DNA of 52,604 nt, from NCBI RefSeq assembly GCF_005889725.1, contig NZ_VCKX01000051.1:1-52604 (forward strand), written 5' to 3'. This DNA is from Nonomuraea zeae (lineage in GTDB: Bacteria > Actinomycetota > Actinomycetes > Streptosporangiales > Streptosporangiaceae). The notes under the pieces are model-generated. The model made no database searches, was not told the DNA's origin, and worked only from the letters and a program-made list of their open reading frames with translations. Positions 1 to 7,559 of the stretch are shown here, one piece after another. Within the stretch, counting starts at the first letter, position 1. Every line of letters begins with the position of its first letter. The position numbers and the translations under genes are program-made.

Positions 1-1028
1 GCCCCCTCCTCCACGGCCCGCGCCACCCCGGCCGACACCCGGTCGCGGGCGGCCGAGCTGACCAGCGGGCCCATCTCGACGGCCGCGTCCAGGGGGTCGC
101 CGACGACGAGGCGGGCGGCCCGCTCGGCGACCCGTTCCAAAAGCTCGTCGGCGACCTGCTCGGCCACGATGAGCCGCGAGGTCGCGGTGCACTTCTGCCC
201 GGCCGAGCGGAACGCCCCGAGGCTGACCTGCTCCGCCGCGTGGTCGAGGTCGGCGTCGGCCAGCACGATGGCGGCGTTCTTGCCGCCCATCTCGGTCTGC
301 ACCGGCTTGCCCAGCTCACCGCACCGGGCGATGACGGCCCGGCCGACCGCCGTGGAGCCGGTGAAGGACACCGCGTCCACGCCGGGATCGCCGACGATGG
401 CCGAGCCCGCGTCGGCCTCGCCGTACACGAGGTTGAGCACCCCGTCGGGCAGGCCCGCCGACGCCAGCGCCTGCGCCAGGCGGAAGGCCAGGACCGGCAC
501 CAGCGAGGACGGCTTCCACACGACGGTGTTGCCGTAGGTGAGTGCGGGACCGATCTTCCACGCGGGGATGACGATCGGGAAGTTGAACGGCGTGATCATC
601 CCGACCACGCCGACCGGCTTGCGCACGACCAGGACGTTCTCGCCGGGGCGCGGGGAGGCGTAGATCTCGCCGCTCTCCCTGTCGGCCTCGCCGGCGTAGT
701 AACGCAGGATGCGGGCCGAGCCGCGCACCTCGGCGATGGCCTCGGGCAGCGTCTTGCCCTCCTCGCGGGCCAGCTCCGCGCCCCATTCCCCGGCGGCGGC
801 GTCCACGAGGTCGGCGGCGGCGTTGAGCACGGCCGCGCGGGCGTGGTGCGGGGTCGCCGCCCAGCCGGGCGCGGCCTGCCGGGCCGCCGCGACGGCCCGG
901 CCCACCTCCGCTGCGGAGGCGAACCGGCCACGCGCCACCACTTCGGCCGGCCGGGCCGGGTTGGTGTCGGCGAACTCCGCGCCGTCCCCCTCGATCCAGC
1001 GACCGCCGATGAGATTCAGAACGTCCAT
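1..1028 (-). CDS. Aldehyde dehydrogenase, NAD(P)-dependent (3' end outside window)
   Basis: This enzyme oxidises an aldehyde to a carboxylic acid with NAD(P)+. The first 342 codons are present; the C-terminus lies beyond base 1. Visible ALDH hallmarks are the folding/catalytic TPFNFP segment, the cofactor-binding FTGST motif, the general-base glutamate E246 in TEMGGK, and the nucleophile C280 in GQKCTA. The 34-residue spacing between E246 and C280 is normal for the superfamily. The start ATG at 1028 gives the usual ALDH N-terminus (LIGGRW). The gene is divergent to a glutaryl-CoA dehydrogenase-like gene, with 68 bp between start codons, which suggests shared control. A role on a semialdehyde from lysine or cadaverine breakdown is possible, but the substrate cannot be read from sequence. 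Confidence 0.93.
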   Translation of the reverse strand, partial: MDVLNLIGGRWIEGDGAEFADTNPARPAEVVARGRFASAAEVGRAVAAARQAAPGWAATPHHARAAVLNAAADLVDAAAGEWGAELAREEGKTLPEAIAEVRGSARILRYYAGEADRESGEIYASPRPGENVLVVRKPVGVVGMITPFNFPIVIPAWKIGPALTYGNTVVWKPSSLVPVLAFRLAQALASAGLPDGVLNLVYGEADAGSAIVGDPGVDAVSFTGSTAVGRAVIARCGELGKPVQTEMGGKNAAIVLADADLDHAAEQVSLGAFRSAGQKCTATSRLIVAEQVADELLERVAERAARLVVGDPLDAAVEMGPLVSSAARDRVSAGVARAVEEG

Positions 1029-1096
1029 GGTCAACGCACCCTAACTGTGTCATATTGGATTTTCAATATTGGATCCAAAATAGGAGGACTCCGGAA
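1029..1096. promoter_or_regulatory. Divergent promoter with repeated ATATTGGAT motif and TTGGATCCAA palindrome
   Basis: This AT-rich patch sits between the divergent aldehyde dehydrogenase and acyl-CoA dehydrogenase genes. ATATTGGAT occurs at 1052-1060 and again at 1066-1074. The second copy runs into the perfect palindrome TTGGATCCAA at 1069-1078. The ribosome-binding site AGGAGG (1082-1087) of the rightward gene follows directly. Such motifs resemble operators of GntR/FCD-type regulators. No regulator gene of that kind is in the window, so the assignment is inference. Confidence 0.5.
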
Positions 1097-2260
1097 ATGA
1101 TCGAGCCGACCGCGCTGTTCGCCCTGGACACGCTGCTGACCGAGGAGGAGCGCGAGATCAGGACCACGGTCAGGCGCGTGTGCGACCGGGAGATCCGGCC
1201 GCACGTCGCGGACTGGTTCGAGGCCGGGGAACTGCCCGCCCGCGAGCTGGCCCGCACGCTCGGCTCCGTCGGCGTGCTCGGCATGCACCTGGAGGGGTAC
1301 GGCTGCGCCGGCATGGGGGCGGTGTCGTACGGGCTGGCCTGCCTGGAACTGGAGGGCGCCGACTCCGGGCTGCGCAGCCTCGTGTCGGTGCAGGGGTCGC
1401 TGGCCATGTACGCGATCTGGAAATACGGCAGCGAGGAGCAGAAGCAGGAGTGGCTGCCCGCGATGGCGGCCGGCGAGCGCATCGGCTGCTTCGGCCTGAC
1501 CGAGCCGGACTTCGGCTCCGACCCGGCGGGCATGCGCACCACCGCCAAGCGCGAGGGCACCGACTGGGTGCTGAACGGCACCAAGATGTGGATCACCAAC
1601 GGCTCGGTGTCGGACGTAGCGGTCGTCTGGGCCCGCACGGACGACGGGATCAGGGGCTTCCTGGTCCCGGCCGGCACGCCGGGCTTCACCGCCAGTGACA
1701 TCAAGCACAAGATCTCGCTGCGCGCGAGCGTGACGAGCGAGCTGGTGCTCGACGGCGTCCGCCTGCCCGCCGAGGCGATGCTCCCGGAGGCCAGGGGCCT
1801 GCGCGGTCCGCTGGGCTGCCTCAACGAGGCCCGGTTCGGGATCGTGTTCGGGGCGATGGGGGCGGCGCTGGACTGCCTGCAGACGGCCATCGCGTACGCG
1901 GGCGAGCGCGAGGTCTTCGCCAAGCCGCTGTCCTCCTTCCAGCTCACCCAGGAGAAGCTCGCCGACATGGCGCTCGAACTGGGCAAGGGCCTGCTGCTCG
2001 CGGTGCACCTGGGCCGCCTGAAGGAGGCGGGCACCCTCACCCCCGAGCAGGTGAGCGTCGGCAAGCTGAACAACGTCCGCGAGGCCCTGGAGATCGCCAG
2101 GAAGTGCCGCACGCTGCTCGGAGCGAGCGGCATCACCCTCGAATACCCGGTGATCAGGCATTCGGTGAACCTGGAGTCGGTGCTGACCTACGAGGGCACC
2201 TCGGAGATCCACTCGCTGGTCGTGGGCAAGGCGCTGACCGGGGTCGCCGCCTTCAAGTAG
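1097..2260 (+). CDS. gcdH: Glutaryl-CoA dehydrogenase-like acyl-CoA dehydrogenase
   Basis: This is an FAD flavoenzyme of the acyl-CoA dehydrogenase family, 387 residues. Many segments match glutaryl-CoA dehydrogenase: EGYGCAG, a GLRSLVSVQ segment keeping the arginine that contacts the substrate carboxylate, CFGLTEP, GSDP, NGTKMWITN and RHSVNLESV. The catalytic base is E366 in TYEGTSEIH. The family converts glutaryl-CoA to crotonyl-CoA plus CO2 at the end of lysine, tryptophan and glutarate breakdown. The ATG at 1097 is chosen because AGGAGG lies 9 bases upstream; an upstream in-frame ATG at 1055 would run through the operator-like repeats. The divergent aldehyde dehydrogenase could supply glutarate from its semialdehyde, but that is inference. 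A paralogue acting on another acyl-CoA cannot be excluded. Confidence 0.85.
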   Translation: MIEPTALFALDTLLTEEEREIRTTVRRVCDREIRPHVADWFEAGELPARELARTLGSVGVLGMHLEGYGCAGMGAVSYGLACLELEGADSGLRSLVSVQGSLAMYAIWKYGSEEQKQEWLPAMAAGERIGCFGLTEPDFGSDPAGMRTTAKREGTDWVLNGTKMWITNGSVSDVAVVWARTDDGIRGFLVPAGTPGFTASDIKHKISLRASVTSELVLDGVRLPAEAMLPEARGLRGPLGCLNEARFGIVFGAMGAALDCLQTAIAYAGEREVFAKPLSSFQLTQEKLADMALELGKGLLLAVHLGRLKEAGTLTPEQVSVGKLNNVREALEIARKCRTLLGASGITLEYPVIRHSVNLESVLTYEGTSEIHSLVVGKALTGVAAFK

Positions 2261-2272
2261 GCCGGGTGACGC

Positions 2273-3337
2273 TCAGAACACCTGCCAGGTCGCCTCGGTG
2301 ACCTGGCAGGGCCCGCCCTGGTGCACCCGCATCCGCCCGGCGGGCAGGTCCAGGCCGATCGTGGCCAGCGTCTCCCACCGCTGGTTGAGCGGCTGGGTGA
2401 GGTCGGGGTGCGCGCACACGGGCGCGTCGTCCGGGGCGTGGCTGAGCATGGCCAGCGCCCGCGCGTTCTGGTCCGGGCCGCTCAGTTCCGCGACGTGGCT
2501 CTCCAGGTGCCGCATGCGGTCGTAGGTGCCGGGCCGCTCGGTGGCGTGCCGCTCCCCCGCCGCCAGGCCGGCGTCGAGGAAGTGGTTGCAGTGCAGCAGG
2601 ACGCCGTCGGGGCCGGGCGGGATGACCGCCACGCCGGCCGGGGAGATCTCGATGGAGGCCGCCCGCGACTCCGTCACGACCGTGATGACGGTCGAGGCCG
2701 AGACCGTGGCCGAGCGGGCGATGTCCGCGGCCTCCTCGACCGTGGCCGCCTCGTCCAGGATGCGGCGGGCGATCAGGTGCACGGGCACGCCCAGCTCGGC
2801 GGTGTCGGACTCGTGGCGCAGGATGTTGAAGTGCACGCCGAGCCCGGCCGTGCTGATCCCGATCTTGGCCAGCGCCCCGGCCTCCGTGAACGTGCGCACC
2901 ACGCGGCCCGAGTCATGCTCGTACTCCCACAGAAGGGGCGCGTCGCGCAGGTGGTCGTGCCAGTCCCAGGTCTGCACCGTACGCGGCGGGCCCGCCTCCG
3001 GGAGCACCACGGAGGTCGAGCACTCGCCGTGACCCACGGCGTCGATGGCGGCCAGGATCTCGGTGCGGGCGTTGACCACGGCGACCTGCCAGGGCTCCAG
3101 CCCGGCGCCCGCCGCGATGCCGGCGATCTCCTCCGCCAGCGCCGGCGCCCACGCGGCACTGCGCTCCAGCGCCCGCTCACCCCACACGCGCACCTGCGCG
3201 GGGTCCCCGCCGGCGACGGTGAACAGATCGGTGTAGCCGGCGAGGTTGCCGGCGATCTGCTTGCGCAGCTGGGTGCCGAATTCCTTGCCTCGGGCGCGGG
3301 GCTGGGTCTGGCTGGACTTAAAAGTAGGAAATGTCAT
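2273..3337 (-). CDS. C45-family autoproteolytic acyltransferase/hydrolase
   Basis: The 354-residue protein belongs to the peptidase C45 / acyl-CoA:6-aminopenicillanate acyltransferase family, Ntn enzymes that cut themselves before a cysteine, which becomes the N-terminal nucleophile. The expected cleavage site is G-E-C106-S-T, followed by family-typical segments (TWDWHD, the GLGVHFN region). Family members hydrolyse or transfer acyl groups on amides, including N-acylated amino acids, polyamines and beta-lactam nuclei; the substrate here is unknown. It is the last gene of the reverse-strand transporter/hydrolase operon, and its ATG overlaps the preceding stop codon by 4 bases (ATGA), implying coupled translation. 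There is no signal peptide, so it should work on imported material in the cytoplasm. Confidence 0.85.
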   Translation of the reverse strand: MTFPTFKSSQTQPRARGKEFGTQLRKQIAGNLAGYTDLFTVAGGDPAQVRVWGERALERSAAWAPALAEEIAGIAAGAGLEPWQVAVVNARTEILAAIDAVGHGECSTSVVLPEAGPPRTVQTWDWHDHLRDAPLLWEYEHDSGRVVRTFTEAGALAKIGISTAGLGVHFNILRHESDTAELGVPVHLIARRILDEAATVEEAADIARSATVSASTVITVVTESRAASIEISPAGVAVIPPGPDGVLLHCNHFLDAGLAAGERHATERPGTYDRMRHLESHVAELSGPDQNARALAMLSHAPDDAPVCAHPDLTQPLNQRWETLATIGLDLPAGRMRVHQGGPCQVTEATWQVF

Positions 3338-3939
3338 GACCTGTCCATCAAATCGGCGAGCCGCGAATTCTCAGCGGCGAAGGAGTCGCGCACCCGGGCG
3401 TACCGCTCGGCGTCGATGTCCTGGCTCAGCTTGAACATGCTCTGCTCGGTACGCACGTGTACGCGGAAAGCCACTACCCCAGGCAGCAGGGCACGGAACC
3501 TCTCCCTGGAGGCGGGGGTCGGCTCCCAGGCCGGCGCGCGCAGCGACTCGGCGGCCGCGACCGTGCGCTCCACCACCTCCAGCGCGTCGTCGAGCAGCTC
3601 CACCCGGCCGGTCAGGTGCACGGCCGCGTAGTCCCAGGTGGGGACGGCCGGGTCGGTGGCGTACACGGTGGGCGAGACGTAGCCGTGCGGCCCGGAGAAC
3701 ACCACGAGCGCCTGCGTTCCCTGCTCCCAGGAGCGCCAGTGCGGGTTGGCGCGGGCCATGTGGCCGAGCAGCGTGCCGCCCTCGAAGCGGCCCTCTTCAA
3801 GGCGTTCGACGACGACGGGGACGTGCGTGGCCGCCGGCACGCCGTCCGCCGAGGTGACGACCAGCGCGAACGGGTTGCGCGTGACCAGGTCGGCCACGTG
3901 CTCGGGACCGGGGGCGGCGTAGCGGGGAAAGGTGTGCAC
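3334..3939 (-). CDS. PaiB-like FMN-binding protein
   Basis: This 201-residue protein of the PaiB (FMN-binding, split-barrel) family begins at a GTG. Family signatures include the N-terminal MHTFPRY, the RNPFALVVT strand, THVPVVVE, GHMARANPHW and the GPHGYVSPTVY region. PaiB was named as a negative regulator in Bacillus, but most homologues are uncharacterised flavin-binding proteins, so either an enzyme or a regulatory role is possible. It sits between a P1 peptidase gene (4 bases upstream) and a C45 hydrolase gene (4-base overlap), so it belongs to that operon. It may act as an oxidoreductase on the same substrate. That is inference from position only. Confidence 0.85.
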   Translation of the reverse strand: MHTFPRYAAPGPEHVADLVTRNPFALVVTSADGVPAATHVPVVVERLEEGRFEGGTLLGHMARANPHWRSWEQGTQALVVFSGPHGYVSPTVYATDPAVPTWDYAAVHLTGRVELLDDALEVVERTVAAAESLRAPAWEPTPASRERFRALLPGVVAFRVHVRTEQSMFKLSQDIDAERYARVRDSFAAENSRLADLMDRS

Positions 3940-3943
3940 GCCC

Positions 3944-4936
3944 CTACTCCGCCGCGCTCAGGACGGCGTCCCACGCGACCTCGGAGGCCAGCGTGCCGAG
4001 GCCCGTCGGCTTGACGCCAGACAGCTCGACCTCGTCGGTCGTCATGGCGAACATCGTGTCGCCGTCCGTCAGCGTGTGGAACGGCTGGATGCCCCGGTGC
4101 ATAGAGCTGTGCACCTGCCGGCCGATCTGGAGCAGCTCCACGTCGGTCAGCTTCACGTTGGTGACCATCACGGTCAGCGTGGTGTTGCCCATGACGGCCG
4201 GGGCCTCGATCAGCTCCGCGTAGTCGGCGCTGGGGTGGCGGCGCGCGCCAAGGTCCTCGTGGTAGTTGCCGCGCACGACCCGGCCCTGCCGGTCCACCAC
4301 CGCGCCCACCGAGTTGACCACGGTCGCCACCAGCACCTTGGCCTCGCCGAACGTGCCGAACGCGGCCCCCTGCCCGGCGAACTCGGCGCGGCCGAAATCG
4401 ACCTTGCCCGCGCTCGCCGTGCGCCCGGCGCCGCACCGGCCCACGGGGAACTCGCCCTCGACGGCGTTGCGCAGGGCGGCCCGGCCCAGCTCGGCGTCCG
4501 GGTAGACGGCGGTGTCGCGGGTGGAGAAGTCGTAGATCACCGCCCCGGACACCAGCTGCAGCTCGTCCCACTTGGTGCGGTTGTCGCGGCGGGCCAGCAG
4601 CTCGTCGCTCACGCCCGCCGCGGCGGCCAGCCCGTACACCGAGCCGCCGGCCAGGCAGATCGCGTGGTTGAAGTCGTAGCCGCCGCTCATGCCGACCGCG
4701 CCGCCGCGCGCGTCCACCGCCGTGCGGGCGCCCGCCGGGAGGTGGATCACGGTGCAGCCGGTCGGGCCCTCGCCGTACTCGGCCGTGCCGACGAACACGC
4801 CGGGCAGGTCGAACGCGACCGAGCCGCGCCCGGGGCTGGGCTGCGGGGTCAGCGGCAGGTCCGCGTTACGCGGGACGCCGGGCGCGAACGCGGACGGCCG
4901 CGCGAGCCGGTGCTCGTGGTTCACGGGGTCGTTCAC
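3944..4936 (-). CDS. P1 family (DmpA/L-aminopeptidase D-esterase, S58) peptidase
   Basis: The 330-residue protein is a DmpA-type autoproteolytic aminopeptidase. Family members split into alpha and beta chains and use the new N-terminal Ser/Thr as nucleophile. They remove N-terminal residues from peptides or amides, including D-amino acids and beta-peptides. The oxyanion/substrate region GMSGGYDFNHAICLAGGSVYG is recognisable. The predicted cleavage is in the M-G-N-T-T stretch, with T252 as nucleophile by alignment to the Ser250 of DmpA. The start is GTG at 4936 and overlaps the upstream ATPase stop (GTGA). Its place behind a peptide ABC transporter and before a second Ntn hydrolase suggests that imported amides or peptides are opened here. 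Confidence 0.9.
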   Translation of the reverse strand: MNDPVNHEHRLARPSAFAPGVPRNADLPLTPQPSPGRGSVAFDLPGVFVGTAEYGEGPTGCTVIHLPAGARTAVDARGGAVGMSGGYDFNHAICLAGGSVYGLAAAAGVSDELLARRDNRTKWDELQLVSGAVIYDFSTRDTAVYPDAELGRAALRNAVEGEFPVGRCGAGRTASAGKVDFGRAEFAGQGAAFGTFGEAKVLVATVVNSVGAVVDRQGRVVRGNYHEDLGARRHPSADYAELIEAPAVMGNTTLTVMVTNVKLTDVELLQIGRQVHSSMHRGIQPFHTLTDGDTMFAMTTDEVELSGVKPTGLGTLASEVAWDAVLSAAE

Positions 4937-5670
4937 AGGGCCTCCAGGAGCTGCTTGGAATATTCGTGGGCGGGGTCGGAGTAGAAAGTGGCCGTGTCGG
5001 CGGTCTCGACGATCTCGCCGGCGCGCATGACCGCGATCCGGTCGGCGACGTAGCGGACCGCGCCCAGGTCGTGGGAGATGAACAGGGCGCTGAAGCCGTA
5101 CTCGGCCTGCAGGTCCTTGATCAGATTGAGGATCTGCACCTGTACGGACACGTCGAGCGCGCTGACCGCCTCGTCGAACACGATGAACCTGGGCCTGGTG
5201 ACCAGCGCGCGGGCGATGGACACCCGCTGCCGCTGCCCGCCCGACAGCTCGTGCGGGTAGCGCCCGGCCAGGGCGGCTTCGAGCCCGACGTGCTCCAGCA
5301 TCTCGGTGACGGCGTCGCCGGCCGGGCGGCCCAGCACCGCCAGCGGCTCCGCCACGCTCTGGCCGACGCGCATCCTGGGGTTGAGCGACCAGTGCGGGTG
5401 CTGGAGCACGGCCTGCATGCGGCCCGCCAGCTCGCGCCGCCGCTTGGGGAAGGGCCGGCCGCCGAACCTGACGGTGCCGGCCGTGGGCCGCTGCAGGCCG
5501 AGCGCGACCCGGCTCGTGGTCGTCTTGCCGGAGCCCGACTCGCCGACCAGGCCCAGGGTCTCCCCCTCGGCGACGGACAGGGACACGTTCCGCATGGCGT
5601 TCAGGTGGATGCGCCGCAGCGGCGGTCCCGCCGCGAAGGTGACGGTGACGTCGTCCAGTTCGAGGATCAT
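4933..5670 (-). CDS. Oligopeptide-type ABC transporter ATPase (DppF/OppF-like)
   Basis: This is the second ATPase subunit of a peptide/nickel-type importer, 245 residues. Walker A is GESGSGKTT, the Q-loop region is LQHPHWSLNPRM, the signature is ELSGGQRQRVSIARAL, Walker B is FIVFDEAVSALD, and the switch histidine is in SHDLG. The ATG at 5670 is chosen because it overlaps the stop of the preceding ATPase gene (ATGA) and gives the standard N-terminus. A longer open frame upstream lies wholly within that gene. The protein is shorter than typical OppF because it lacks most of the C-terminal oligopeptide/HPY extension. It should pair with the ATPase encoded at 5667-6629. Confidence 0.93.
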   Translation of the reverse strand: MILELDDVTVTFAAGPPLRRIHLNAMRNVSLSVAEGETLGLVGESGSGKTTTSRVALGLQRPTAGTVRFGGRPFPKRRRELAGRMQAVLQHPHWSLNPRMRVGQSVAEPLAVLGRPAGDAVTEMLEHVGLEAALAGRYPHELSGGQRQRVSIARALVTRPRFIVFDEAVSALDVSVQVQILNLIKDLQAEYGFSALFISHDLGAVRYVADRIAVMRAGEIVETADTATFYSDPAHEYSKQLLEAL

Positions 5671-6629
5671 GCGCTCACCTCCGGACGGCGGCCCGCCGTC
5701 ATGTGCTCGGCCAGCTCCCCCGCGCGGTGGCAGAGGACGTCCTGCTCGCGGATCCGGACCGGGGCCGGGCGCTCGTGCTCGCAGCGCTCGACCGCGAACG
5801 GGCAGCGCGGCGCGAAGGCGCAGCCCGGCGACGCTCCGGTGAGCACGGGCGGCCGGCCGGGCACCGGCTCCAGCCGGGCGCCACGGGCCGCGGCGGCGGG
5901 CGCCGACCTGGCCAGCGCCGCCGTGTAGGGGTGGGCCGGGTCGCCGAGCACCTGGCGCGCGGGGCCGCTCTCGACGACGCGCCCGCCGTACATGACCGCG
6001 ACCCGGTCGCAGCGGCGCGCGACGGCGGGCAGGTCGTGGCTGAGCCACAGGATGCTCGTCCCGGCGTCGGCGGCGAGCGAGAAGACCACGTTCAGCACCT
6101 CCTCGCGCACCTGGCTGTCCAGGGCGGCGGTCGGCTCGTCGGCGACGAGCAGCTCGGGCGCGGTGGCCATGGCCATCGCGATCGCCACCCGCTGCGCCAT
6201 GCCGCCGGAGAGCTGGTGCGGGTACGCGCGCACCACGCGGGCATCGTCGAGCTTGACCCGCCCGAGGTGGAAGCCCACGTCGGCACCGCGCCCGAGCACC
6301 AGCCTGAGCTGGGCCCCGACGCGCATCGTCGGGTCGAGCGAGGCGATCGGGTCCTGGAAGACGAACCCGAGATGCTTCTTGCGCAGGTGGCGCAGCTTGC
6401 CGGGTGGCAGGTCGAACACCGGCTCCCCGGCGACCGTCACCTCCCCGCCGGCGCGCACGGCCGCGCCCGGCAGCAGCCGCCCGACGGCGGAGCCGAGCGT
6501 GGACTTGCCCGAGCCGCTCTCGCCGACCAGGCCGAGCGTCTCGCCCTGCCGAAGCTCCAGGTCGGCCCCGTCGAGCGCCCGCGTCTGGGGGTAGTCGATC
6601 ACCAGGTTGCGCACGGTGAGCAGGCTCAT
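5667..6629 (-). CDS. Oligopeptide-type ABC transporter ATPase (DppD/OppD-like)
   Basis: This is the first ATPase subunit of the importer, 320 residues. It has Walker A GESGSGKST, the Q-loop region FQDPIASLDPTMRVG, signature QLSGGMAQRVAIAMAM, Walker B LLVADEPTAALD and switch SHDLP. The C-terminus carries the oligopeptide-transporter extension with its cysteine cluster (GCAFAPRCPFAVERC), typical of the Dpp/Opp/Nik group. The ATG at 6629 overlaps the stop of the upstream permease gene, and the stop overlaps the next ATPase start, so the cassette looks tightly coupled. Confidence 0.94.
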   Translation of the reverse strand: MSLLTVRNLVIDYPQTRALDGADLELRQGETLGLVGESGSGKSTLGSAVGRLLPGAAVRAGGEVTVAGEPVFDLPPGKLRHLRKKHLGFVFQDPIASLDPTMRVGAQLRLVLGRGADVGFHLGRVKLDDARVVRAYPHQLSGGMAQRVAIAMAMATAPELLVADEPTAALDSQVREEVLNVVFSLAADAGTSILWLSHDLPAVARRCDRVAVMYGGRVVESGPARQVLGDPAHPYTAALARSAPAAAARGARLEPVPGRPPVLTGASPGCAFAPRCPFAVERCEHERPAPVRIREQDVLCHRAGELAEHMTAGRRPEVSA

Positions 6630-7450
6630 GTGAGTGACCTCGTCTCCCGGGGTTCGAGGCGGTCGCGCAGCCCGTCGCCCACCACGTTGATCGCCAGGAT
6701 CGCCAGCACCAGCACGACCCCAGGGCCGAGGATCAGCCAGGGCGCGGCGATCATGTAGGTGCCGCCCTGCTGGATGAGCACGCCGAGCGAGGCCTGCGGC
6801 GGCTGCACGCCGAAGCCGAGGAAGCTCAGCCCGCCCTCAACCGCGATGCCGACGGACAGCGCGTACGTGCCCTGCACCGCGATCGTGCCCGCCACGTTCG
6901 GCAGCACGTGCCGGGCGAGCACGCGTGACAGCCGGGCGCCGCTGATGACCGCCGACGTGACGTAGTCGCGCTGGGACACGGCCACGGCGGCGGCCCGCAC
7001 CAGGCGGGTCATCAGCGGGATCGTCACCAGCACGATGCTGGCCAGCGCGGCGAGCTGCCCGGGGCCGAGCACGGCGGCCACCAGGATCGCGAGCACGATG
7101 GCGGGGAAGGAGTAGAGCACTTCCACCAGGCGCATCACCAGCTCGTTCAGGTAACCGCCACGGTATCCGGCGATGATGCCGAATGTCGCGCTCAACGCCG
7201 CCGTCAGCAGCACGGCGATCGACGACAGCAGCAGCGTCGTGCCGACGCCCTCCATGACCCGGGGCAGCACCGAGCGGCCCAGGTTGTCGGTGCCCAGCCA
7301 CCAGCCGGGGCCCGGCGGTTGCAGGCGCGGGCCGACGATCGCGTCCGGGTCTCCCCCGGCGCCGACCAGGCTGCCCAGCGCGAACACCACGAGCACCAGC
7401 AGGCACGCCAGCCCGGCGACGGAAAGCCGGTCCAGGCCGAGCCTCTTCAT
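6626..7450 (-). CDS. Peptide-type ABC transporter permease (DppC/OppC-like)
   Basis: This 274-residue inner-membrane permease has a first transmembrane helix near the N-terminus, the periplasmic segment ending in GTDNLGRSV, and further helices from about residue 75. The DppC-type EAA loop reads SGARLSRVLARHVLPN. The start ATG at 7450 overlaps the TGA of the last of three 12-codon mini-ORFs in a tandem repeat that separates it from the partner permease gene. That arrangement is unusual and may set its translation rate. It forms the translocation pore with the DppB-like protein encoded upstream. Confidence 0.92.
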   Translation of the reverse strand: MKRLGLDRLSVAGLACLLVLVVFALGSLVGAGGDPDAIVGPRLQPPGPGWWLGTDNLGRSVLPRVMEGVGTTLLLSSIAVLLTAALSATFGIIAGYRGGYLNELVMRLVEVLYSFPAIVLAILVAAVLGPGQLAALASIVLVTIPLMTRLVRAAAVAVSQRDYVTSAVISGARLSRVLARHVLPNVAGTIAVQGTYALSVGIAVEGGLSFLGFGVQPPQASLGVLIQQGGTYMIAAPWLILGPGVVLVLAILAINVVGDGLRDRLEPRETRSLT

Positions 7451-7559
7451 ACACGCCTCCCGGCCCTGACGGATGCCGTCCTCATGAGCGCCTCCCGGCC
7501 CTGATGGTCGCCGTCCTCATGAGCGCCTCCCGGCCCTGATGGTCGCCGTCCTCATGAGC
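7447..7559 (-). repeat. Three 35-bp tandem repeats forming ATGA-chained mini-ORFs
   Basis: Three 35-bp units lie head to tail at 7455-7489, 7490-7524 and 7525-7559; the two right-hand units are identical. Read on the reverse strand, each unit contains an ATG whose 12-codon frame (MRTATIRAGRRS, or MRTASVRAGRRV in the last) stops at a TGA overlapping the next ATG. The chain starts at the TGA of the DppB-like gene (7552-7554) and ends at the ATG of the DppC-like gene (7450). Because 35 is not a multiple of three, each unit changes frame. A terminating ribosome could therefore re-initiate four times. Confidence 0.85.
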
